Positions 33,819-42,876 of a stretch of 64,000 bases of DNA are shown here, piece after piece; positions within the stretch are counted from its first letter, which is position 1; each line of letters opens with the position of its first letter. The notes beneath the pieces were generated by a model that was not told where the DNA came from, made no database searches, and worked only from the letters and a program-made list of their open reading frames with translations. The translations under genes were made by a program, and so were the position numbers. The DNA lies in NCBI GenBank assembly GCA_947174945.1, contig CAMWKZ010000007.1, positions 16,866-80,865 of the forward strand, in the 5' to 3' direction. Source of the DNA: an uncultured Prevotellaceae bacterium (lineage in GTDB: Bacteria > Bacteroidota > Bacteroidia > Bacteroidales > Bacteroidaceae).

Positions 33819-35501
33819 TTATTTCACGAACACTTTGCGACCACTAATGATGTTGATGCCCTTCTGCGGAGCTGCCAGACGCTGGCCTCGCAAGTTATAG
33901 ACGGGTGCATTCTTACTACTTTCCGTCCTGATGTCGTCTATGACTGAAGGCGTGTCATCGCTGCCTTCATATTCTTGCCACCAATCAGGAGCATACTCAT
34001 ATAAAGCTATCCATCCTTTTTCTTTTGCAGCCTTAACCTGTTCTTTAGTACATACATTTTTTTCATCCGATGACAAAAGAGAATAGACCCGAAATTCACA
34101 GCCCCAACGTATTGGTAAAGATTTGATGAGATTATCCATAGAAATCCCTTTTATTTGGTTACTATAACAATATAGTAGATTCAATGATGTACACCCAGAA
34201 ATATTTATAGTCGTCAGTTGATTGTAACTACAAAATAAATGTTGCAACACAGCATTATCTGATACATCTAATGTTGTCAACTGATTATCGTGACAATACA
34301 AGACTTCTAATGCGTTTGAAACATGCAAAGCAGTCAACTGATTATTGTTACATCTCAAATCCCACAAACTAGTACACCCCGAAACATCTAAAGTAGTCAA
34401 CTGGTTGTTGTAGCAATTCAGCCTAAGCAATACGCTCTTCTTTGGAACATCCAAAGTTGTCAGCTGGTTGTTGCAACAATCCAGAAATCCCAATGCTATA
34501 TTCTTTGAAACGTCTAATACTTTCAGCTGGTTATTGTAACAGTCCACCCACCACAATGCTGTATTCTTTGAAATATCCAAAGACATTAGTTGATTACCTT
34601 GACAAAACAACACAGCCAATGCAATATTCTTTGAAACATCCAATGCTGTCAGCTGGTTGTAGGCACAACTCAGATAGGCCAATGCGGTGTTCTTTGAAAC
34701 ATCCAATGCTGTCAGGTGGTTGCTGCTACAATCCAGTTCTGTCAATGCAATACACCCTGAAACATCCAAAGTCGTCAACTGGTTGCTATTACAATCCAAT
34801 TTAGTCAATGCTGTACACCAAGAAACATCCAAAGTTGTCAGCTGAATGCCATTAACCTGCAATATTGTCAATGCAGTACACCTTGAAGCATCTAAAATTA
34901 TCAATGGATTGTCGCGACACTCCAGCTCAATCAATGCAATATTTTTTGAAACATCCAGAGCTGTTAATTGGTTATGGTCACAATATAGTGTTTCCAATAA
35001 GATATTTTTTGAAACATCCAAAGCTGTCAATTGGTTGCTACTACAATCCAATTTAGTCAATGCAATATTCTTTGAAACATCCAAAGTCGTCAGCTGGTTA
35101 CTCCAACAATCCAGCGTAGTCAATTTGGTGTTCCCCGAAACATCCAAAGATGTCAGGTTATTACCGCGACACTCCAACCAAGTCAATGCAATATTCTTTG
35201 AAATATTCAATACCGTCAGTTGGTTGTAGCTACAATATAGCTCAACTAATGCAACAAAATATTCTATTCCTTGAAGTGAACCAATCTCTCTGTATTCTAC
35301 ATTCAATGTTGTAATATTCTTGATTTCATCCTCAGTCAACTTCCCATCTTCACCATAATCCTGCTCGAATAGGTAGTTGCGGAAGTTCTCATCAGGGAAG
35401 TTTTTGGCGTTGATTACTACGTCACCGGCTGCACGGGCTACCTGTGGCAGGAAAGCCACTGCCATACACACAAATAATACTTTAAATAATCGTTGTTTCA
35501 T
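33819..35501 (-). CDS. secreted leucine-rich repeat protein with Prevotella-type C-terminal motif
   Basis: About 17 x 21-aa repeats LTTLDVSKNIALTKLDCSSNQ; C-term VYNLRGQRLAAPQKGINIISGRKVFVK; start refined to MKQRLF. Confidence 0.85.
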   Translation of the reverse strand: MKQRLFKVLFVCMAVAFLPQVARAAGDVVINAKNFPDENFRNYLFEQDYGEDGKLTEDEIKNITTLNVEYREIGSLQGIEYFVALVELYCSYNQLTVLNISKNIALTWLECRGNNLTSLDVSGNTKLTTLDCWSNQLTTLDVSKNIALTKLDCSSNQLTALDVSKNILLETLYCDHNQLTALDVSKNIALIELECRDNPLIILDASRCTALTILQVNGIQLTTLDVSWCTALTKLDCNSNQLTTLDVSGCIALTELDCSSNHLTALDVSKNTALAYLSCAYNQLTALDVSKNIALAVLFCQGNQLMSLDISKNTALWWVDCYNNQLKVLDVSKNIALGFLDCCNNQLTTLDVPKKSVLLRLNCYNNQLTTLDVSGCTSLWDLRCNNNQLTALHVSNALEVLYCHDNQLTTLDVSDNAVLQHLFCSYNQLTTINISGCTSLNLLYCYSNQIKGISMDNLIKSLPIRWGCEFRVYSLLSSDEKNVCTKEQVKAAKEKGWIALYEYAPDWWQEYEGSDDTPSVIDDIRTESSKNAPVYNLRGQRLAAPQKGINIISGRKVFVK

Positions 35502-35521
35502 CGTTCTAATGATTTGAAACG

Positions 35522-35690
35522 AAAAAGGCGCCAACCATTCGATTGCTTATTCTCATTCTTAGGTTACCGGCAAGTGACCATGCACGTAAACAAGCAAGAA
35601 CAGTTCACGCCCAACGGACGTGAACCTTCTAAACTGCTTGCTCTCAGCTACGAATATTGGCGGTATTCAAGAATGAGAGAACAAGAGCAG
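35522..35690 (-). ncRNA. candidate structured RNA (6S-like architecture or LRR-gene leader)
   Basis: Nested perfect helices 35552-35560/35669-35677, 35565-35569/35661-35665, 35591-35596/35635-35640, 35603-35609/35619-35625; 21/20-nt central bubble; minus-strand CGCCTTTTTCG tail. Confidence 0.55.
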
Positions 35691-35993
35691 AAAGCTCAAG
35701 TTATATTAAGTAAGTACGAGTGGAGGGTACGACGCACAATTCCATTGTCGTTAATTGTTTAGTTTGTCTCTTTTCCCTCTTGGGAGTGCCTCGCTGAGCG
35801 ACGGCTACGCCTCCCTATTGTCATTGCGTACTGTCTGTTTCTTACTTTTTACTTTTAGGGGTTATACATGATGTGAATTATCTTATTCTGCTTGCAAAAG
35901 TAAGCATAATCTTCGTAACAGCCAAATGTTCCTACTGAATTTTCTTGGCCCTTGCGTATGGGCGATATGTGGGTTACGATTGGTTTACAGGAA

Positions 35994-36081
35994 GAAACCA
36001 GTGGTTTCTCCGTAGGAAACCATCGGTTTCTCGCGCGGCAACCAATGGTTTCTGCCGAGGAACCCAATGGTTTCTTTTGGG
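35994..36081. repeat. 22-bp tandem array, family C, 4 units (GAAACCAnnGGTTTCT + 6-7 nt)
   Basis: Units at 35994, 36016, 36038, 36060; each carries palindrome GAAACCA..TGGTTTC. Confidence 0.9.
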
Positions 36082-36151
36082 GAAACGTTTATGTTGGCTG
36101 TATGGGGGATGTTTTTCGGGGGAATTGGCGTTCTGTATGCCCTATAAAAAA

Positions 36152-36184
36152 GTGGGGACGGAACCTGCACAGAACCGTCCCCAC
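36152..36184 (-). terminator. rho-independent terminator of tRNA-Arg
   Basis: gtggggacgg / ccgtccccac perfect 10-bp stem; minus-strand TTTTTT follows. Confidence 0.8.
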
Positions 36185-36199
36185 TGAGCTTGTAGCTGG

Positions 36200-36276
36200 T
36201 GGTGATTCCGTCGGGATTCGAACCCGAGACCCACAGCTTAGAAGGCTGTTGCTCTATCCAGCTGAGCTACGGAACC
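36200..36276 (-). tRNA. tRNA-Arg(TCT), CCA encoded
   Basis: GGTTCCGTAGCTCAGCTGGATAGAGCAACAGCCTTCTAAGCTGTGGGTCTCGGGTTCGAATCCCGACGGAATCACCA. Confidence 0.95.
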
Positions 36277-36373
36277 TGACCATTATCGGGGTGCAAAGGT
36301 ACGAAATAAAATAGGAAATAAGAAAGAAAAAAGAAAAAATATAAGAATTATTTGCTAATTTTGCAGGCTGAAT

Positions 36374-37174
36374 ATGGCTATTATTGAGATTACGACACTG
36401 GAGCAAAGGGGTGTGGAGGTGTTTAGCACCCTGACGGAGGCGCAGTTGCGCATGGAGCTGGAGCCGCGGAAGGGACTGTTTATTGCAGAAAGCCCGAAGG
36501 TTATCCGTGTGGCACTGGATGCCGGATGGGAGCCTACCGCCCTACTCTGCGAACAGCGGCATATTGAGGGCGATGCCCGCGACATCATTGAGCGGGCGGG
36601 CGACATTCCCGTCTATACGGGCAGTCGCGAGCTGTTGGCTCAACTGACGGGCTACACGCTGACACGCGGTGTGCTGTGCGCCATGCGCCGCAAGCCTGCG
36701 CCCCTGCTGGAGGACGTGGTGAGGAATGCCCGCCGCATTGTGGTGATTGAGGCTGTGACGGACACGACCAACATTGGAGCCATATTCCGCTCGGCAGCGG
36801 CCCTTGGCATTGATGCCGTGGTGCTGACCCGCGACTCGTGCGACCCGCTGAATCGTCGGGCCGTGCGCGTATCGATGGGCAGCGTGTTCCTTGTCCCTTG
36901 GACGTGGCTCGACGGCCCCGTCAATGCGTCGTTGCAGCAACTTGGTTTCAAGACGGCGGCTATGGCACTGAGCGATAATTCCATCCCACTCGACGACCCG
37001 CAGTTGGGTCAAGAGCCCCGACTGGCCATCATCATGGGGACAGAAGGAGACGGACTGCCCCAGCGCACCATCAGCGAGGCCGACTATACGGTGCGCATTC
37101 CGATGGCGCACGGGGTCGATTCGCTCAATGTGGCGGCTGCCGCTGCCGTGGCCTTCTGGCAATTACGAAAGTGA
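36374..37174 (+). CDS. SpoU/TrmH family RNA 2'-O-methyltransferase
   Basis: DTTNIGAIFRSAAALGIDAVVLT; IIMGTEGDGL; VRIPMAHGVDSLNVAAAAAVAFW. Confidence 0.93.
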   Translation: MAIIEITTLEQRGVEVFSTLTEAQLRMELEPRKGLFIAESPKVIRVALDAGWEPTALLCEQRHIEGDARDIIERAGDIPVYTGSRELLAQLTGYTLTRGVLCAMRRKPAPLLEDVVRNARRIVVIEAVTDTTNIGAIFRSAAALGIDAVVLTRDSCDPLNRRAVRVSMGSVFLVPWTWLDGPVNASLQQLGFKTAAMALSDNSIPLDDPQLGQEPRLAIIMGTEGDGLPQRTISEADYTVRIPMAHGVDSLNVAAAAAVAFWQLRK

Positions 37175-38596
37175 TGGCTGCTTTCTTACAATCTTCCACC
37201 CTATGGCAGCCATCAAGATGCTCATCAGGGGACTTAGCAGGTTAAAGAAACAATAGGGCAGATAGGTCAGCGTGGGCACTCCCAACACCGTGGCCTGCGT
37301 CATGCCGCACGTGTTCCACGGAATCAGCACGGAGGTGACGGTGGCCGAATCTTCGCAAGTACGGCTCAACAGGCGCGACTCATAGCCCTGTGCGCCATAC
37401 ACCTCTTTATATACGTCAGCCGTCAGCACGATGGAGATAAACTGGTCGCCCGTGGCAATGTTCAGGAAGATACCCGTGCCTACCGTCGATGTCACCAGTG
37501 ACACCCGGTTGCGCACCCAGCGTACAATGACCTGCGTCAGGCTCTCAATCATGCCACTGGCCACCATTGCAGCGCCAAAGCACATGGCGCACAGGATGAG
37601 CCAGATGGTGTTCAGCATACCAGCCATGCCGCCCGTAGATATGAGTTCGTTGAGCGAAGCATCGCCCGTATCGACAGCCGTCGGCCCATAGTAGGTCATG
37701 GCCAGCCCACGGGTCAGCGAGGCGTTGCCTGCTATTTCGCACAGCACATGAGGCTGCAACACGAGTGCCACCAGTCCGGCCATCAGCGAAGAGACGAACA
37801 GCACGATGAGCGACGAGACGCGGCGGGCTATCAGCATGCCCGTCAGCACGGGCACCAGCAGTGTCCACAGGGATATATGAAACGTGCGGGAAAGTCCGTC
37901 GATGTATTGTTGCACATCCACCTTAACGCCACCGCTACCGCCAATCCCTGCCACAAAGAAAATGACAAGGGTAATCAGGAAGGTGGGTATCGTGGTGAAC
38001 ATCATATAGCGGATGTGCTCAAAAAGGTCGGTTCCCGTCGACGAGGAGGCAAGGATGGTGGTATCGCTCAGCGGCGACATCTTGTCGCCAAAGTAAGCAC
38101 CTGAGACAATGGCACCTGCCGTCCATGCTTCGGAAATGCCCAGCGCATGACCAATACCCAGCAGGGCTACGCCTATGGTTGCTATCGTGGTCCACGAACT
38201 GCCCGACAGCAGCGACACCAGCGCACAGATGACACAGGTGGAAACCAAGAAGAACTGAGGTGACATAATCTGCACCCCGTAGTAAATCAGCGTAGGCACA
38301 ATGCCGCTAATCATCCACGAGCCCGACAGCATACCCACGCACAGCAGAATCAACAACGTGACGGACACTTCGCCTATCGTCGCCTTCATCTGTTCCTCGA
38401 AGGTGCGCCAAGGCACCCGATAGATGCCCATCGAGATTGCCACACAGACGGCAGTGCCCATCAGCAAAGCCATCTGACTGCCTCCGCTGAGTGAGTCGCT
38501 GCCAAACAGCGTGATAACAATGGCCAAGAAGACAATCAGTACCACGACGGGTATGACTGCGATAAGAGGATGCGGGTTAAGTCTTGTCTGTTTCAT
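37163..38596 (-). CDS. nhaC: NhaC-type Na+/H+ antiporter
   Basis: SGAYFGDKMSPLSDTTILA, GSSWTTIATIGVALLGIG; start refined to MKQTRLNPHP. Confidence 0.9.
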   Translation of the reverse strand: MKQTRLNPHPLIAVIPVVVLIVFLAIVITLFGSDSLSGGSQMALLMGTAVCVAISMGIYRVPWRTFEEQMKATIGEVSVTLLILLCVGMLSGSWMISGIVPTLIYYGVQIMSPQFFLVSTCVICALVSLLSGSSWTTIATIGVALLGIGHALGISEAWTAGAIVSGAYFGDKMSPLSDTTILASSSTGTDLFEHIRYMMFTTIPTFLITLVIFFVAGIGGSGGVKVDVQQYIDGLSRTFHISLWTLLVPVLTGMLIARRVSSLIVLFVSSLMAGLVALVLQPHVLCEIAGNASLTRGLAMTYYGPTAVDTGDASLNELISTGGMAGMLNTIWLILCAMCFGAAMVASGMIESLTQVIVRWVRNRVSLVTSTVGTGIFLNIATGDQFISIVLTADVYKEVYGAQGYESRLLSRTCEDSATVTSVLIPWNTCGMTQATVLGVPTLTYLPYCFFNLLSPLMSILMAAIGWKIVRKQPSLS

Positions 38597-38620
38597 GGTG
38601 GCGAAGATACAAAGAAAAAA

Positions 38621-38644
38621 TGGAACTGCCAAGCGACAGTTCCA
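38621..38644 (-). terminator. terminator downstream of rnfA
   Basis: tggaactg / cagttcca stem flanked by A and T runs. Confidence 0.65.
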
Positions 38645-38669
38645 CTTTTCTATGATTAGCGGTGTATTC

Positions 38670-39272
38670 TTAATCCAAGCCAAAGAGGACGCGCAGACCG
38701 CCGTCTACACCCGAGAAGCCCATGAAGGCCAGTGAGAGCAAACCGGCAGAGAGCAAGACGATGGCCATGCCCTGCATTCCCTTAGGTATCTTGACCAGCT
38801 CCAGCTGCTCGCGCATACCGGCAAAGACGGTCAAAGCCAGTCCGAAGCCAAGGGCTGTAGAGAAGGCATAGACCACGCTCTGCAGCAGGTCAAAGTCTTT
38901 CTGAATGACCAAGATGGCAACACCCAGCACGGCACAGTTGGTAGTAATCAGCGGCAGGAAGATGCCGAGAGCCTGATACAGGGCGGGCGACACTTTCTTC
39001 AGGATGATTTCAACCATCTGCACCAAAGCGGCGATAACCAAGATGAACGCAATGGTCTGCAGATACTGAAGCCCAAAGGCATTGAGCACATAGGTCTGAA
39101 CCAGCCACGTAACGATGGTGGCCAGGGTGAGCACGAAAGCTACTGCTGCCGACATACCCAGCGAGGTGTCAATCTTCTTCGAGACACCGAGGAAGGGACA
39201 GATGCCGAGGAACTGTGACAGAATGATATTATTGACGAATATCGCACTGATGAAAATCAATATATACTCCAT
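38670..39272 (-). CDS. rnfA: Rnf complex subunit RnfA
   Basis: MEYILIFISAIFVNNIILSQFLGICPFLGVSKK. Confidence 0.95.
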   Translation of the reverse strand: MEYILIFISAIFVNNIILSQFLGICPFLGVSKKIDTSLGMSAAVAFVLTLATIVTWLVQTYVLNAFGLQYLQTIAFILVIAALVQMVEIILKKVSPALYQALGIFLPLITTNCAVLGVAILVIQKDFDLLQSVVYAFSTALGFGLALTVFAGMREQLELVKIPKGMQGMAIVLLSAGLLSLAFMGFSGVDGGLRVLFGLD

Positions 39273-39277
39273 AACGC

Positions 39278-39859
39278 TTAACCTCTAATTTTATTTACGA
39301 TAGCAATCAGGAATCCCAGCATGATGAAAGCACCCGGAGGGAGCACAAAGAGCAGGATGTTGTAAGTCTCGGGCAACAGAGTGAAGCCGAAGACACTGCC
39401 TGAGCCTAACAGCTCGCGGCAGATGCCGAGCAGGGTCAGTCCGAGGGTAAAGCCCAGTCCGATACCAATACCGTCGACAAGCGAGGCTACGGGCGAGTTC
39501 TTGGCAGCAAAAGCCTCAGCACGGCCAAGAATGATACAGTTGACCACAATCAGAGGGATAAACAGGCCAAGGGCTGCGTCAATATCGGGCAGATAGGCCT
39601 TAATAACGAGCTGAAGGATAGTCACGAAGGCGGCAATCACAACGATGAACACGGGGATGCGCACCTTGTCGGGGGTGACTGACTTCAGGCATGAAATCAC
39701 AAAGTTGGTGCAGATGAGCACGGCCATCGTGGCCAGTCCCATCGACATACCGTTGATGGCAGAGGTGGTAGTGGCCAGCGTAGGACACATACCAAGCATC
39801 AGGACAAACGTGGGGTTCTCCTTGACGATGCCATTTTTGATTATATCTACGTAATTCAT
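39278..39859 (-). CDS. rnfE: Rnf complex subunit RnfE
   Basis: NPTFVLMLGMCPTLATTTSAINGMSMGLA. Confidence 0.95.
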   Translation of the reverse strand: MNYVDIIKNGIVKENPTFVLMLGMCPTLATTTSAINGMSMGLATMAVLICTNFVISCLKSVTPDKVRIPVFIVVIAAFVTILQLVIKAYLPDIDAALGLFIPLIVVNCIILGRAEAFAAKNSPVASLVDGIGIGLGFTLGLTLLGICRELLGSGSVFGFTLLPETYNILLFVLPPGAFIMLGFLIAIVNKIRG

Positions 39860-39863
39860 AAAC

Positions 39864-40457
39864 TTATTCTTCTACAGGGGTTGCTTGATATGCTTTGTAC
39901 GCATTGTTGACAGCTAAGAGGAAAGCGCGGCTGGTAATGGTCGAGGCCGTAATGGCATCCACCTGACCACCGTCCTTCGACACAACAAGCGGCTCAGCAG
40001 GATTCTTGCCGATAATGTCGCCCTTCTGGCCTTTCTGGAACCACTTGTCAGCCTTGGCACCCAGACCCGGGGTCTCGGCGTGCTCCAACAGGGTATAGCC
40101 CAAGATATTGCCTTCGGGGTCGAAACCTACGAGTATCTTCAGGTCGCCACCAAAACCGCCGGTAGTCGACTCAACGGCTGCGCCGAGTTCCTGTCCCTGA
40201 GCATCCTGAATCTGATAGATGGTGAACACCATCTCCTTGCCCTTGGCATCGTTCTGGCGCACCTCGTCGGTACTGGCCACCTTCAGGTCTTGCACGCACA
40301 TAACGGTCTTGATACCGTCAGCCAGTGCCTTCTCTTTCTGTTCGTTAATGGGGCCCTCGGTCAGATAGTTGACGTAAGCGAGGACACCGCCCATGATAAC
40401 TGCTACTAAGGTAAGTACCAGCACCATATTGGTCAGTGATGATTCTAACTTCTTCAT
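39864..40457 (-). CDS. rnfG: Rnf complex subunit RnfG
   Basis: ETPGLGAKADKWFQKGQ...DAITASTITSRAF (FMN-attachment-type motif). Confidence 0.93.
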   Translation of the reverse strand: MKKLESSLTNMVLVLTLVAVIMGGVLAYVNYLTEGPINEQKEKALADGIKTVMCVQDLKVASTDEVRQNDAKGKEMVFTIYQIQDAQGQELGAAVESTTGGFGGDLKILVGFDPEGNILGYTLLEHAETPGLGAKADKWFQKGQKGDIIGKNPAEPLVVSKDGGQVDAITASTITSRAFLLAVNNAYKAYQATPVEE

Positions 40458-40463
40458 AGCATC

Positions 40464-41471
40464 TTACTTGTTTGCTGGCACTTCACCGAAGCGCTTGGGT
40501 TTTACATAATTATTAATAAGAGGTGTAAACGCATTCATAATCAGAATAGCGAATGACATTCCCTCGGGATAGGCACCCCAGTTACGGATGACGATGGTCA
40601 GCACACCGATGGCCACACCATAGATAAGCTGTCCCTTGGCGGTCATAGGTGAGGTAACATAGTCGGTAGCCATGAAGATGGCACCCAACATCAAGCCACC
40701 CGAGAAGATAACGCTCACGGGGTCGGCATAGACGGGGTTAGCCACGTGCATGATGGTAGCGAGGACGAACACCGTACCGATGATGCTAACGGGGATGTGC
40801 CATGTGATAATCTTCTTCCACAGCATATAGGCCAGACCTAACAACAGAGCCAAGGCGCAGACCTCACCCAGTGAACCAGCTCCGTAGCCACTATTAGTAG
40901 AAAAGCCAATTAGCATGTGCAAGCTCTGAGGAAGTTCCTCCAATACTGACGCATCACCGTTCTTAATGGCCTGCTTCATAATGGCCAGCGGTGTAGCACC
41001 CGTTTCAGCATCCAGATATGACATCCATTGTCCAGCTTGTGGCCATGATGTCATCTGTGCAGGGAAGGCAACCAGCAGGGCTGCACGACCTACCAGTGCG
41101 GGGTTGAAAAGGTTATTGCCCAGACCGCCATAGGTCATCTTGCCCACGCCGATAGCGAAAAGGGCACCGATAATGATAATCCAGATAGGCAGGTTGGACG
41201 GCAGGTTAAAACCGAGCAGCAAGCCCGTCAGCACGGCAGAGCCGTCGCAGATGGTGGTGCGCTCGTTACGAAGCATAAACTTATTGATGGCCCACTCAAA
41301 CAGGACGCAGGCCGCAACGCTCGTTGCACAGACAATGGCCGAGCCAATGCCGAAGTAGAAAAACGACACGAGCAGAGCGGGCATCAAGGCTATGATGACG
41401 CCGTACATATTGCGCTCAACGGTGTCGGTCCCATGTGCATGAGGCGATAATGATACTATTAATTTTCCCAT
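40464..41471 (-). CDS. rnfD: Rnf complex subunit RnfD
   Basis: RnfD-type membrane protein; GATPLAIMKQ motif; operon context. Confidence 0.95.
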   Translation of the reverse strand: MGKLIVSLSPHAHGTDTVERNMYGVIIALMPALLVSFFYFGIGSAIVCATSVAACVLFEWAINKFMLRNERTTICDGSAVLTGLLLGFNLPSNLPIWIIIIGALFAIGVGKMTYGGLGNNLFNPALVGRAALLVAFPAQMTSWPQAGQWMSYLDAETGATPLAIMKQAIKNGDASVLEELPQSLHMLIGFSTNSGYGAGSLGEVCALALLLGLAYMLWKKIITWHIPVSIIGTVFVLATIMHVANPVYADPVSVIFSGGLMLGAIFMATDYVTSPMTAKGQLIYGVAIGVLTIVIRNWGAYPEGMSFAILIMNAFTPLINNYVKPKRFGEVPANK

Positions 41472-41508
41472 TTTAGTTATTATTTATTTAACGCAGCCAA
41501 AGCTGTTT

Positions 41509-42876
41509 TTACTTTTTAGCCGCTCTTGCGCGGATGATTCCCATGACGGTGGACTTAGCCTGACGGATGTTGTCAAGCAACGGGCGATGGGCTGGACACG
41601 TGAACTGGCACGAGCCACACTCGATACAGCTGACAACCTCTTCCTTCTCGGCGCGCTCCCAGTTCTGCACACCAGCAAGTCTGGCCAGCAGGTAGGGTTC
41701 CAAGCCCATCGGGCAGGCAGATACGCACTTGGCACAACGGATGCACGGGTTAGGCTCCTTACGGAAAGCCTCCTCGCCAGAGATGATAGTCACCGAGTTA
41801 GTACCCTTGCAGATAGGCACGTCAATAGACATCAGGGCCTTACCCATCATCGGGCCACCAGCCAACAGCTTGTTGTCACCCTCGGGCATTCCACCACAAG
41901 CGTCAATCAAGTCCCTCATCGGCGTACCCATACGCACCAAGAAATTGCCAGGGTTAGCCAGACGCTTACCCGTAACGGTTGTATAGCGTTCAAACAACGG
42001 CTTGCGCTTCATCACAGCCTCATACACTGCGAATGCCGTACCTACATTCTGGACAATAGCACCCACATTGACGGGAATAGCAGGAGGAGCAGGAACCTGA
42101 CGACGGATAACAGCATCAACCAGTTGCTTCTCACCACCCTGTGGATAGCGTTGCTTCAAAGGTACTACCTCAACATGATACGACGAGGCACCAAACTTCT
42201 CAGCGACCTTCTGTGACAGCAGTTCGATGGCTGGCATCTTGTTGGTCTCGATACCAATGTAACCCGTAGTCACCTTGGCACCCTTCATGAGTAGCTCCAG
42301 TCCGACAAGTATTTCGTCAGCGTGCTCCATCATCAGACGGAAGTCTGCCGTGATGTAAGGTTCGCACTCAACAGCGTTGATAATAACACACTCGGCCTTA
42401 GCCGTAGGCGGCGGGCAGAGCTTGATGAAGGTGGGGAAACAAGCACCACCCATACCAACGACACCTGCCGTCTTAATACGCTCCACGATTTCCTCGGGAG
42501 TCAGTTCGGGGTGAGCCTCTACGGTTTCCAGCTTGTCTGAACGGTCGATGGTTTCTTCCCACTCGTCGCCCTCTACATTAATAATAATAACTGGCTTACG
42601 ATAGCCCGTAGCGTCAATGACGGTGTCAATCTTGAACACCGTGCCGCTGACACTGCTATAGATAGGAGCCGATACGAAACCGCCAGCCTCAGCAATCATC
42701 GTACCAACCTTCACCTTGTCGCCTTTGGCAACAACGGGCTTGGCAGGAGCACCAATATGCTGAGAAAGCGGGAAGATGGCCTGCTTTGGCAGGGCTGCCA
42801 CCTTCGTAGCCACCTCGTGGGTCAGCTTATTTTCTTCGGGGTGTACCCCTCCGATGCGGAATGTTCTTACGTTCAT
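41509..42876 (-). CDS. rnfC: Rnf complex subunit RnfC
   Basis: GGVHPEENKLT; two 4Fe-4S motifs CIRCAKCVSACPMGLEP, CIECGSCQFTCPAHRP. Confidence 0.95.
   Translation of the reverse strand: MNVRTFRIGGVHPEENKLTHEVATKVAALPKQAIFPLSQHIGAPAKPVVAKGDKVKVGTMIAEAGGFVSAPIYSSVSGTVFKIDTVIDATGYRKPVIIINVEGDEWEETIDRSDKLETVEAHPELTPEEIVERIKTAGVVGMGGACFPTFIKLCPPPTAKAECVIINAVECEPYITADFRLMMEHADEILVGLELLMKGAKVTTGYIGIETNKMPAIELLSQKVAEKFGASSYHVEVVPLKQRYPQGGEKQLVDAVIRRQVPAPPAIPVNVGAIVQNVGTAFAVYEAVMKRKPLFERYTTVTGKRLANPGNFLVRMGTPMRDLIDACGGMPEGDNKLLAGGPMMGKALMSIDVPICKGTNSVTIISGEEAFRKEPNPCIRCAKCVSACPMGLEPYLLARLAGVQNWERAEKEEVVSCIECGSCQFTCPAHRPLLDNIRQAKSTVMGIIRARAAKK

Noticed and set aside
34442-35229. Plus-strand ORFs MEHPKLSAGC..., MPLTCNIVNAVHLEAS...
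   Set aside because: Antisense readings of the LRR repeats, hence their periodicity.
35994-36081. CRISPR array or attC-like array
   Set aside because: Spacing of 6-7 nt is far too short for spacers or cassettes and there is no cas gene or integrase nearby.
36152-36184. Transposon terminal repeat
   Set aside because: Better explained as the tRNA terminator: perfect stem followed by a minus-strand U-tract.
36200-36276. tRNA-Arg as an integration site for a genomic island
   Set aside because: No integrase and no 3'-end tRNA duplication seen in the window; neighbouring genes look core.
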